NCBI RefSeq assembly: GCF_964355755.1
Contig: NC_092675.1
Coordinates: 501,001 to 565,000 of the forward strand
From: Antedon mediterranea
Taxonomy: Eukaryota > Echinodermata > Crinoidea > Comatulida > Antedonidae
Direction of reading: 5' to 3'
DNA: 64,000 nt
A model generated the notes under the pieces. That model had not been told where the DNA came from. It was given only the letters and a program-made list of their open reading frames with translations, and did not search any database. Positions 52,889 through 64,000 of this stretch are shown piece after piece. The first letter of the stretch is position 1, and the number at the start of each line of letters is the position of its first letter. A program made the position numbers and the translations under genes.

Positions 52889-55800
52889 ATGGCAACTAAA
52901 CCTGGCTTTAGTTGTTATATGCCTTCACGAAAAGGCATTCGTAGATCTTATAATGTAGCACATCGTCTGCGAATGCGTGAGGTCAGTTGTATGTATTTAG
53001 GTCCTGCTGGGTCGGTCCTTCATACAGGGCCTAGCCTCTAAGAGTCTAAGATGTCAGTCAATGCATGCTGGCCAGAATCAGAGACGTTTCGACCCAGGTG
53101 GTCCAGCAGGACGTTTCGGCCTACCTTTGTCTTATAAATTTCTCAAAAATGAGAAAACTGTTTGCATACAGTCATAAATACAGTAGGCCTAGGTAGGCCC
53201 TAGGCCTAGACCTAAATAATAAAAAACCAAATTTATTTTTTAAATGGATTTTTATTATTTAAATAAATTCAAAAAGAAGGATATAAAAAAAAATGTATTT
53301 TTTTTTTTTTATTCAAACAAACTCTAGGCCTAGGCTAACATTAGGCTGGTACACCTAATTTGATATAACAGCACCCGGCCGATTACTTGACATAATAGGC
53401 CTATTAAATCATAGCGTACAAAAATTAATTAACATTTTGTACACAAATATAAATATTGACATTTTTAAATTTATACAGAGTACAGAGTACAATTAATTAA
53501 ATAAACAAAAAGTTGTATCATTGCATTTATATCATGATATGCATTTAAATAAATTACATGTATGTTATGTATAAATTTACATTAATATAAAATTGCCTAT
53601 AGTAGACTACTTTTACTAAATATCAATAATAGATGGTTTAATATTTATATTAATTATTATCATTTTTAATTCGCTAGATTTCTGGTAATCTCCACCCAAC
53701 AAAAACCAGTTACCCTGTATGTCGTTCAATGTTTGGTAAGGTACCTGGTCGTTTAGGAATTCCGCTAAAGGACATTGTTGATGCTAATGTTCTTCATGAG
53801 GAAGGGTAAGTTATTATTCATACAGTATGTCATTACTGGATTTGTGGAACAAAGAATGATGTCGTTTACTTATCAAATTAAGTGAACTGCTGCTTACGAT
53901 TGTCAAAATACTTGCATTGCATGTACACCCTTACTATGTAATATAGTAATCTACATTTTCTTTGATTTTTTCCAGTCATGTTTTTCTAGGCTTCAGTAAA
54001 GATGGTCAGTTTGTTCTATCTTATACACTGAATGTGGAAATAGTTGATCACATTGCATATCCCATCTACGTCTATAAGTTACATTGGTGGAAATTTAATA
54101 ATGCTCAGCCCATGGATAGAGTAAGTATTTTAAGTCGAAGGAGTGGAAATGCTGAGTTCCTAGGCTTACAGTAAATCTGATATTTGAAATGCATTTTCAC
54201 TTAATCGTTTACAACTATCTTTATAGGTGTCAGAGGTGCTTTTATTTGGTGAGGAAGAAATTCAACAAGACCTATATATTGCTATCTGTAGCTGGCCAAC
54301 TGACCAATCAAAAATCTTGGTTTATGGATGGTATGATTACTTTATTTAAATTATGTTAATATAAAGTTTGTGATGCAGGAGTGAGAATTTAATTTTTATA
54401 CCATTCTTAATAAATAATATAAAGATTTCATTCTTATATACTGTGTTTGATATAAGGGTCACAAAAGGTGCAAAAATCGTCATCGTGTCTAAATTGCACA
54501 ACGCATACATATTTGGTTTCGATAAGATTAAGACGTCGTTCATCGAAGATATTATAATGTTTCTTTTTAATCTGAAAATAACACCCCTATCGAAAAATTA
54601 ATCCCGGTAAATACTATAGTCAATTGGCGTCAAAGTGGCAAAAGCAGCGGTTTTATTTTTCGCCAATCTGGAAACATTTTCGCTCGTGGCGACTTGGCAA
54701 TCAGTCAGTGCGAGCCCAGCATACTCCTGATCGCTAGAAAGAGAAAAGGGCACTTTAGCTACAGGCTTTGTTCCCTATTACATGCACTTCATCCTGTTTC
54801 CTATTAAAACAATAGGATTGTTATTTGTATGTTTATTTACAAATTTACTATTTTATTTCCTTCAGTTGTGCAACAAGTACACATGATATTGATGAAAAGA
54901 AACTACAATGTTATTTAACAGTAACAGCTATTCCATCGGTACAGCCTTGTCAACAATGCATTTTTCACAAGTACTCTAACCAAGATCAATTTGGTAAATC
55001 ATTCTATGATGGTTCTATTATTTATTTGAAATGGTCATGATTATTTATCATTTATTTTACATACAGTATTATACAGTACCCAATTGCACAATACTTAATG
55101 TACGCTTTCTATATCACCTGTTGTTGAACAGTTGAGAATGTATATGTCGCTTTAATTTATTTGAAGTACTGTAAGCAAATTACAGCATATGAAAGATGTG
55201 GAATACATTTTGATTTGAATTACGGGCCTTTAGGTTCTTATAATATGAATTTGTATAAATTTGTAAATTTCACCTGATGTATAGAGTTGCCAAATTAATG
55301 ACAGAAACTGATAATGAAAGTGTGTCATATCTACAAAATTGTGTTTTTGGAATAACAGTTCATAAACAGTATAATAGTGACATATTACTATTCTGGAAAA
55401 GTACTAAGGTCTAGTGTACAAATCTGGCTCATGTGCATTTTAAAGAACCTACAATGCTGTAGTGTATTTTTAATCCCAAATTGAAAACACAAATGTACCT
55501 TTAAGAAAGAAACATGTTGTCCACAAATGTGCACAATTTATCCCACCCAGTAGGCTGAAAGTCATAGATTATTCTGCTACATTTTTATATAATAAACTTT
55601 TCCTTTTTTTTTATATAGATTTTGATCCAGCGTGGAATCTTATGTTTGAGGATATGATTCCTAGCCCACCAACACCACCAAAATGTCTACAACATGGCTT
55701 TGCTGTTCACACCAAGTATGAACTATCTCCTCCATACCCATCACTGTCTCCTAAACATAGCCTAGCTAAAGATGGACTAGTTGTTTTAAATACAGGCGAT

Positions 55801-58800
55801 GCACTTATTGCTCTGTCAGTGAAATTGGGTGAGTTTGGAACTGGTAGTAGTTTTTACTCGCCTTTAGTTTCTGGAAGCACATCGTTTGCATCGTTTTCTT
55901 CCAAGCATTCTAGTATTAAAGGAGACTCTCAACAGTTTTTGTCGCCAGCATCAAACTCACCAGTAAGTGTCAACAAGACAAAATTCGTAAGCTCACCTCA
56001 AAATCAACTAGATCTTTTGAAAGAATCCTCATCCAATGTAAGAGATATGGCAACTCAGACTGTGGATGACTTATGCGATACATCTTCCATTGAAGAATGT
56101 CCTTCTAAAGATGATGTCAAACGAACTTGTTTGTCTACAAAAAATTCAAAACTATGTTACAGTGGCCGTCGATGTCAAATAACTGTTTGTCAGTGTTCAC
56201 CAAAAAGCGATGGAATTGCGTCTTTAAACTCCGGAACAGAAGATTGCGATTGCCAAGAGTCTAGCCATTTTGCTTGGATCGATAACCTTGATAACGAAGG
56301 TAGTCCACGTAATACATGTGCTCATTCACATCCAGCAGAGGAGACATGTGCCAGTCATGATCACTTCTCTCCATCAAATAGTCTAGATGTTCACCGCAAC
56401 TCTAAAGTATACGCCAAAGTTGAATTTACAAAGTCACGCCAGGATAAAGCGTGTAATACTCCAGATGACTTTTATTGTGAGCAAACTTCTTCAGTCAGCT
56501 GCAAAATTAATCATGATACTGACTGTACAAGACACTTGATTAAATGTTCCATTCCGGAAACTGAAGTTAGATCTTTTAAATATAAACCTTCCAAGTCTAT
56601 AGACGCATGTTTATGCAATGAGTTAAACAAACATTGCGATTTAAATTCATCCAAAGATAATTCAATAAAATGCAAATGTAATGACCGATTTCAAATGGAT
56701 TTTCAAACTAATTCTAATAGAAAACCTGACGATAAAAAGTTTGTAGCTTCAGTCGTAATGCCCCAGACAGCAAAAAATGCGTTTTTCCATGAAGATGTTC
56801 GATTGCAGAATAACCATCATCAGCCACTACTTGGAGATTTTAGCTTAGGGATTGGATCCGAGATCCGACACCATTGCCCTGTACACAACATGGTTGACAC
56901 TAATTTATCAAGTCAAATGACAATTCGTGAGTGCACATGCCAGCTTCAAGGATTCACATACTCTGTTAGACGATTTGTTGAGAGGACACCGGGTGAGGAG
57001 CTATTAGGACCGCTTGAGGGTAAGTCAGTACCTGTATTATCTTTTTGAGAATAAATTGCTTAGTCAAACAGCAGCTCTCTTCTGTTTAAAAATATTAAAA
57101 TATTTATAAAGCATAATAATCAAATTCTACCACTGATTGATTGAAACAATTTCTGGATTGAAAACAAATACAGTATGTGAACAGTGTTTTAAAATCAGTT
57201 TTTACTTACTTATCTAGGAGCAGACTACGTGAATGTGTGATTTTTATTTGTTTATTTTTCATTACCAGCGTATGACTACCACAGTATGTTACCCATGAGT
57301 GTGTTGGGGGACAGACAAGCACCTATGGTACTCACCAACAGAACTGCTAGGAGTGAGGTTAGTTGTCTTCTTAAACTGTATGGTTGTTTTTGTGCTGCCT
57401 TCTTATCATGTTACAAGTACTTACCTTTAGCTTGTAACTTTGAAACTGCCATTACCTGACCTGACCGATGTTGATTATATTGATCTAGGTCCAGATATGT
57501 TTATAATGATCTAGATCCTGATATGTTAATATTAATCTAGATCCAGATATGTTGGTATTAATCTAGATCCAGATATTTAGGTATTGATCTAGATCATTTG
57601 TTGATATTGATTATGTTGATATTGATCTAGGTACTGATATGTTGATGATTTGATAATTCCAATACTGAATCAAATGATATTGACAATCATCATTAGGTAC
57701 ACATCCCGTCATCAAACTTATAGACTCATTCATTTCTTTAAAATGGTATATTTTACATTCATACAGATTTCTGTCTGTCTGTTCAATCACAAATCATACA
57801 ACATATTCTACACTGCATATATAAGGACATCCATAGTTATTTGTAATATCGTACTAATTAATTGTATATTATATTTGTTCAGGGAGCATGTATTGATGTA
57901 AAGCAACTAACAATGGATGCTGAGCACTACATCTGTGATGCCATCAGAATGCATGCTACCTGGGGTCATCGCTTTATAGCTTTCACAGATTACGATATGC
58001 AAATTTTAGATGTAAGTTTTTGTGATTAGTAGTGCAAATATGGTTTATAATTTTTAGATGGATTAAATGAATTCAATATTATATGATCATCTTGTACACC
58101 ATTTATTTGTAGGTTTGTCCAGACTCGTGTAGTGTCCTGGTGATGATAATGGCATTAATAAGGGCAAGACCAGTTCCTAAGCAACCTCAAAATGTGTTTG
58201 AATTCGTTGATGAGCCATTTAGGTAATAATTGTTAGCATAGCTAACAAAAACAATTTAGAGAATCAACAAAATTACAAATTGTTTGTGTAAATAATAAAT
58301 GCTATGCTATTCTAACTTGCAGTGTCTAAAGCTCTGTCTACACTATCAAACTAGACAAAAAAAAGTGTGATGTGACCAAATATGGTAGTGATATGATGTC
58401 ATCATATCCATATATGGGTATATAACATTTTTTGTCACATAAAGTTGACAGAGCTTAGATCACAAAGCAGATTTTTAACAGCCCCTTTTTATATACAAGA
58501 GGACCTTTATATTCAGTGAAGATTATTCTAATTAAACATCAATTCCAATAATCCCTTATGATTAAATATGATGTATGTAATATTCTTCCAAAAAAGTGGA
58601 ACATACTATAATGTTTATTGCCAGCAATTGAATGATAAGAACTTTCCAACATTAAAACCTTCGTTTCATATTTATTAGTCTTTGCTGTATGTTATATAAT
58701 CTTTTTTTTCAGTGAGTTTCCATGTCTATACCAAACTGGCTTTAAATTTGCTTGGAATTTAAGAACTGGAAGATGTAAAACTTTAGATATTGAAGATTTA

Positions 58801-59726
58801 CAAGAGTTTGATCAAGCTAAACTGAAGTAAGTCATACTGTGGTTGTTATATAGTTGCACATTGTAGAATCTGTATGTCCATTTATGGCACAATGTAGTAA
58901 GTTCTGTAGTTCAATTATATGTGCACTGCTATTGGTAAAAGAGTGATGGTCAAATGAAATCCATTTAATGAGTTGTACACACATTACCTTTGTTGAAAGT
59001 AATATTGTTTGAAGGTTAATAGACTATTGCAATAATACAAAAGTAAAATAAGAAACAGTGATTGGTACATAACATGTATTTAATAGTTATAGCACTGAAC
59101 TGATAACTCAATAGAATTATGTTTTAACATTAAAAGGGAAAACCATGGTAGTAGTATTATGTTTTGAATAAAAAAAAAATCAAATATATATTGTGTAAAA
59201 GTAAATAAATAGTGATTGGTACATAACATATTTAATATTTACAGATACAGCACAGAATGGAATTATGCTTAAGCTCTTTCTACACTATCAAATTTGTTTG
59301 ACAAAAAAGTGTCAAATATTGTAGTGATACACCCAAGTATGGTAGTGATATGCCCAAGTATGGTAGTGATATACCCAAGTATGGTAGTGATATGCCCAAA
59401 TATGGTAATGACATAACATCATTATGTTCATTATATGTGCACATCAGATTTTTTGTCACATAATGTTTGGAAGTGTAAACAGAGCTTTAAACATTAAAAT
59501 GGAAAACCATGAGTGTAGTATTGTGTTTTGCATCATTGTAGAAATTGTTGTTTCTTGTAGGAAAACCTGGAATCCTGGACGTGCCTTATGTCAGCGAATT
59601 CAGCGGCAGTGCTCGATTCCCCAGAGCCACGCCAAAGGGGTACATGTTCTCACCAACGAGGCTGTCTTTAAAAGTAAACATACCGATTATTTTATAAAGG
59701 AGGGGAAATTTAACTGTCTGAAATAG
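52889..59726 (+). CDS. DCAF15: DDB1- and CUL4-associated factor 15
   Basis: Eleven exons: 52889-52981, 53678-53805, 53976-54120, 54227-54330, 54866-54993, 55619-57019, 57269-57357, 57883-58011, 58113-58222, 58713-58826 and 59561-59726 (TAG). Phases join to about 868 residues; human DCAF15 has about 600. The protein is a substrate receptor of CRL4 ubiquitin ligases and the human one is the target of aryl-sulfonamide degraders. N-terminal marks are ISGNL, IPLKDIVD, HVFLGFSKDGQFVLSYT and LHWWKFN. The C-terminal domain shows LTMDAEHYICDAIRMHATWG, FTDYDMQILDVCPD, FAWNLRTG and HVLTNEAVFK. The chosen start is MATKPGF; an in-frame ATG at 52811 would add 26 residues. The 1401-bp central exon encodes a long, Ser/Asn/Cys-rich, probably disordered insertion. 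Confidence 0.93.
57467..57645. repeat. Degenerate tandem repeat, GATCTAGATCCAGATATGTT
   Basis: About six degenerate copies of about 28 bp in a DCAF15 intron, containing GATCTAGATC-type palindromes. Confidence 0.8.
58329..58456. mobile_element. TA-flanked MITE (copy 10)
   Basis: AAGCTCTGTCTACACTATCA at the left; the right terminus is shortened (AAAGTTGACAGAGCTT). In a DCAF15 intron. Confidence 0.85.
59271..59487. mobile_element. TA-flanked MITE (copy 11), internally expanded
   Basis: AAGCTCTTTCTACACTATCA at the left, GTGTAAACAGAGCTT at the right. It carries four ATGGTA(G/A)TGA-type 21-bp words plus one variant, more than other copies, so it is 217 bp long. It lies about 75 bp before the last DCAF15 exon. 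Confidence 0.88.
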
Positions 59727-60156
59727 TATTGTCACAGTGTCATCTAACATTATTTTGATATTATAATATGTTAGTGGAGCTGTAGCTTGGTGGTTAACAT
59801 GCTTATTTCTTATAATTCCAATTTCTATGAATGGTTCAATCCTGACCTAGTGCCAGGATTTTAACTCACTTTATCTACTCCACTTCCTAAGCCTAAAAAA
59901 AATATATTTTCTAATATTCTGTAGATCGTTCGTTAACCAAACTAATTGATCCTGTTCATTACATGGCTATTGTTCTCACCTGATCAAGGACCTCTGCTAA
60001 ATCTGCTGGTTGCAACCCCTGCTTTGCAAGACATCTAATGCTTGAGATGCCTGAGTCACAATATAAAGAGTCTTCATATGGATCATTTAGATGTTGCATT
60101 CCCACTGATGACTAAGTATCCTTCTCAGAAAATGTTTTAGAGGAAGTAAATGTATT

Positions 60157-60305
60157 AAGCTTTGTCTACACTATCAAACTTTATGTGACAACAAAATGTG
60201 ATGTTCCCATATATGGACATGATGATGTCATATCACTACCATATTTGGGCATACCACTGCCATCACACTTTTTGTCAAACTAGTTTGATAGTGTAGACAG
60301 AGCTT
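60157..60305. mobile_element. TA-flanked MITE (copy 12)
   Basis: TTA then AGCTTTGTCTACACTATCAA at the left, GATAGTGTAGACAGAGCT then TAA at the right; complete. Confidence 0.9.
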
Positions 60306-61245
60306 AACACTATTAAGTATGCCCTAATGTCTGTACTACATAGTATTGTTCTGGATTTTCCTTCTGATGATTACATTCTTTAAAATTTAGAAAATTAAAA
60401 TTGAATTACAGTATAAATGTATATTTATATAATATCTTTTGTTTAAATGAGACAGGGTGAGTTTCTGTTCTTCCTATTGTTTTAGCAATAAAGTTAGAAT
60501 TTACTGAAGATAACAAGTTATTGTAGATAGTCATATCACTATGACAGCAGTAGAATAGTCTATACCTCTGCAATGTCAGACCTACTTGACTGTTTGCTAT
60601 AGGATGTCCACTTATAAGGCATATAAGTACAGAGGTATACATACATATTTTCTATTTCTCAGTTATTCATTTATGTTCTGAATATTCAAATATTATATAC
60701 ATCATCATTTTGATTGTTTGTAATTTATTTAAAGTTTAATTTTATATTTCTGTAAGTGATATTGTAATTTGAATTGTATATAAATAATAATAATTAATAT
60801 TAATAATTAATAATAATAATTAATTCCTAATTGATTGAAGAAATCTTAATTAAATCTTTGAAAAATAATATGTATTTTATATACAGTATAAATGACAGAC
60901 TAAGATTCCTTTATTGTTATTTGATCATTATTGTAAAATTGGTTTTGTTTATTTAATTATCTGCGTTTTTGGTTTTGCTGTTCATTTTGGTTCATTTTTG
61001 GCCAAAGTGAATAACAACATTACAACTACAAAATGGCCTATTCAAAGTTTGATTGGATTTTTCAAGTTTTGTGGTACAATGTACATCTTTAATGGATACC
61101 TGTGTATTCCAGATGTATATTTGATAAATTAATAATTGGTGTGCTGAGGTTGTGCCCTCCTACCATCAGATTTAAGTGCATTATTCTGCTGTATATTAAA
61201 GATAAATGTTACTACTTTATACAGAACAGAATGAAAAATAGAATG

Positions 61246-61425
61246 CCAGTGGCTGTGTTCACCATTCACACTTAGGCTAAGAGAAACACTTAACACTTAA
61301 ATAAAAAAATCTATCTAAGTGAATACAATTTAAGGGAAATACTTAAATGTTCCTTGACTTAAGTGAAATACTTAATATATAAGGGAAATATCTCACTCAG
61401 TTTGATTGGTGAATATGGCCACTGG
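61246..61425. mobile_element. MITE with TGGCCGTATTCACCA termini (copy 2)
   Basis: CCAGTGGCTGTGTTCACCAT at the left and TTGGTGAATATGGCCACTGG at the right. Longer than the 23.8-kb copy because of an internal AAGTGAAATACTTAA-type expansion. Confidence 0.85.
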
Positions 61426-61934
61426 TTCTTTTTTATGGGCCGCAAATGTTTTTGGTTTTGTTTGTTTATTTACTTTATTGTTTGAATGTACTTTTTGTAT
61501 TGGGTGGGCTTTATGATGGTCTTTATTTTACCTGTTTTTTTGTGTATAGGTGCTTCAACTGGTTTTATTATCTGAGCAGATATCGCTATGTAAGTCAACT
61601 TAACTAACGCACCATTATATTACTGTTGTGTGCAGTGAATAAACAAAAGGCAAAGAAAACACTTTTTGTGAGTCCATTGTTAGAAGTAAATCAGCTTATT
61701 TGGGCATTGTGTGAAGAAAGCTGCATAAAATGACCAGTTGTCCTTAGCCTTGTATTCATCAATTTTAGATAATAATTTCCAAAATAAATATTTCATAATA
61801 TTTTTAATTACATTGTAACATACTGTAGTTATGTTTTTTTTTATTATGTAAGTTTTGATCGATTTAAAATGAGTTTTATAAAATTACTATTCAGTTGTTT
61901 TCATTAAAAAACCAAAGCATACGGTAATTATTTT

Positions 61935-63380
61935 TTTTCTTATGGTGTCTTATAACAAAGTTTTTGCGTTAAAATTGCTCTATATGATCATATATTGCTT
62001 TATCATCATATTATAGTACCATAGACACAGTTATGTCAAAAAATAATAAGGATCGAAACTTTGTCATTTTTTTCGAATATTGGCCAAAATATCGGGTTTT
62101 TAAAATTCAATTATTATGTGATAAAATTGCTCTATATGATCATATATTGCTTTATCATCATATTATAGTACCATAGACACCAGTTATGTCGAAAAATAAA
62201 AGGGTCGAAAATTGGCCATTTTTGAAAAAATCCCTGTACTATAGTACAGGAATTTTTCGAAAATTTGCCAAAATATTAGGTTTTTAAAATTCAATTATTA
62301 TGTGATAAAATTGCTCTATATGATTATATATTGCTTTATCATCATATTATAGTACCATAGACACCAGTTATGTCGAAAAAATAAAAGGGTCGAAAATTGG
62401 CCATTTTTGAAAAAATCCCTGTACTATAGTACAGGGATTTTTTTCGAAAATTTGCCAAAATATTAGGTTTTTAAAATTCAATTATTATGTGATAAAATTG
62501 CTCTATATGATCATATATTGCTTTATCATCATCTTATAGTACCATAGAGACCAGCTATGTCGAAAAATAAAAGGGTCGAAAATTTGGCATTTTTGAAAAA
62601 ATCCCTGTACTATAGTAAGGGATATTTTCGAATATTGGCCAAAATATTGGATTTTTAAAATTCAATTATTATGTAATAAAATTGCTCTATATGATCATAT
62701 ATTGCTTTATCATCATCTTATAGTACCATAGAGACCAGTTGTCAAAAAATAAAAGGGTCGAAAATTGGCCATTTTTGAAAAAATCCCTGTACTATAGTAC
62801 AGGGATTTTTTCGAAAATTTGCTGAAATATTAGGTTTTTAAAATTCAATTATTATGTGATAAAATTGCTCTATATGATCATATATTGCTTTATCATCATA
62901 TTATAGTACCATAGACACCAGTTATGTCGAAAAATAAAAGGGTCGAAAATTGGCCATTTTTGAAAAAATCCCTGTACTATAGTACAGGGATTTTTTCGGA
63001 AATTTTGGCCAAAATATCGGGTTTTTAAAATTCAATTATTATGTGATAAAATTGCTCTATATGATCATATATTGCTTTCTTATAGTACCATAGAAACAGT
63101 TATGTCAAAAAATAAAAGGATCAAAGATTTGCAATTTTTTTCGAAAATTGGCCAAAATATCGAGTTTTTAAAGTTCAATTATTATGCGATAAAATTGCTC
63201 TATATGATCATATATTGCTTTATCATCATCTTATAGTACCATAGACACCAGTTATGTCGAAAAATAAAAGTGTCGAAAAATGGGAAAAAATGAACATTTC
63301 AAAATGAGCTAATATTACTATATGTGCATGTATATAGGGTTATGATCAACTTATGGTGTCTTATAACAAAGTTTTGTTTT
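61935..63380. repeat. Satellite of about 145-188 bp with an optional hairpin module, about 8 units
   Basis: Units begin TTGCTCTATATGATCATATA near 61975, 62126, 62310, 62498, 62681, 62864, 63051 and 63194. Five middle units (hairpins near 62231, 62416, 62603, 62783 and 62969) carry CCCTGTACTATAGTACAGGG, a perfect 20-bp palindrome except in variants; the first and last units lack this module and are about 40 bp shorter. The array is bracketed by direct copies of TATGGTGTCTTATAACAAAG near 61940 and 63353. Confidence 0.92.
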
Positions 63381-64000
63381 TCGATATATTATATTATGTT
63401 ATCATCTTCTGACCATTATGCCTAAAAATAAGGTAGAAATTCAATCTTCTCATTTTTCAAAAAATCTCCAAACTACATTAAGGCCAAGCCTTTTTGAAAA
63501 AATCACAAAAAAATAGGCACAAAACTGAATTGTTATGCGCTAAATGTCAGTATGAACACATGTTGCATTATTACAATGATTACATTACATTATATACAAA
63601 AGGAATGAATAACACATATGACAACCTACATAGCATTAAATACTGGCATACAGTGCTTTATTGTCAACATAGTATATATACCATCAACCTGCGTGGTAAC
63701 CAAAATACAATGCAATAGTTCATTATATATTTTTATTATTAATTTTTTAAATAGAGAGCTTTGAGCATTTATTTCATCTAATCCCCATCTAAGTGTCGAT
63801 TCTTGGTACTGTCTAGACCTCTATTATCATATTAATATTTGGTATACAACATCACATGTGTTTCACATGTATCTCCTAGCATAATATACCATATACATTA
63901 AACACCTAAGCTTACATGATACAGGTAGCATATGTGACACAAATGAGATACTATTACCAAATATTCCTATCATACTGGGCAAATATTGTATGTGGAGATA
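63381..64000. other. AT-rich noncoding sequence
   Basis: No gene, RNA or clear repeat recognised. Confidence 0.5.

Larger units (their letters stand above)
59727..61930. other. DCAF15 3' flank and intergenic DNA with repeats
   Basis: No gene seen. Contents include a tRNA-like SINE head at about 59775-59845 (A box GTAGCTTGGTGGTTAACATG, B box GGTTCAATCC), MITE copy 12, an ATAATAATTAAT-rich stretch at 60780-60835, and a second copy of the TGGCCGTATTCACC-type MITE. Confidence 0.55.

Overview
This is a window of animal nuclear DNA: intron-rich, AT-rich, with spliced genes carrying canonical GT/AG introns and very many short non-autonomous repeats. The proteins resemble their vertebrate counterparts closely, including a two-SH2 SYK/ZAP-70-type kinase, a DCAF15 and a motile-cilium CFAP57. 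Together with the repeated TAGGCCTA-rich stretches this suggests an invertebrate deuterostome, most likely an echinoderm. The species is inference; no marker gene fixes it.

Six protein-coding genes are supported by exon-by-exon reading, with frames that join across every splice site. (1) The last three exons of a DNAJC21/JJJ1-like ribosome-biogenesis J-protein (+, 1892-3088; 5' part not in the window). (2) CFAP57/WDR65, a WD40 plus coiled-coil axonemal protein (+, 5034-13949, 19 coding exons, about 1214 aa), with a near-consensus RFX X-box by its putative noncoding first exon. (3) TECR, the enoyl-CoA reductase of very-long-chain fatty acid elongation (-, 15747-22786, 9 exons, 304 aa). (4) A DNAJB4/5-type HSP40 (-, 26543-29691, 348 aa), with a perfect heat-shock element upstream. 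(5) A SYK-family tyrosine kinase (-, 34445-44169, 13 exons, 647 aa). (6) DCAF15, a CRL4 substrate receptor (+, 52889-59726, 11 exons, about 868 aa, with an oversized Cys-rich central exon). These are unrelated housekeeping, cilium and signalling genes, not an operon or pathway cluster. Both J-proteins are co-chaperones but act in different compartments.

The remaining DNA is dominated by repeats. At least 12 copies of one TA-flanked MITE family sit in introns and flanks. There is a hAT-type MITE with a clear 8-bp target duplication, tRNA-derived SINEs, LINE 3' ends with one RT-tail remnant, and several satellite or minisatellite arrays (90, 72/77, 47, 16-17 and about 185 bp units).

The most unusual structures are three. 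A 2-kb foldback-like element (50747-52789) has long inverted arms made of about 98-bp subrepeats and carries two divergent tRNA-like genes in its centre; it ends 100 bp before the DCAF15 start codon. A 90-bp minisatellite in a TECR intron abuts the 3' splice site and stays open in the TECR frame for up to 12 units, each with its own acceptor-like AG in the correct phase. A 54-bp duplication of another TECR 3' splice site creates a potential poison acceptor. No CRISPR, bacterial or viral system is present.
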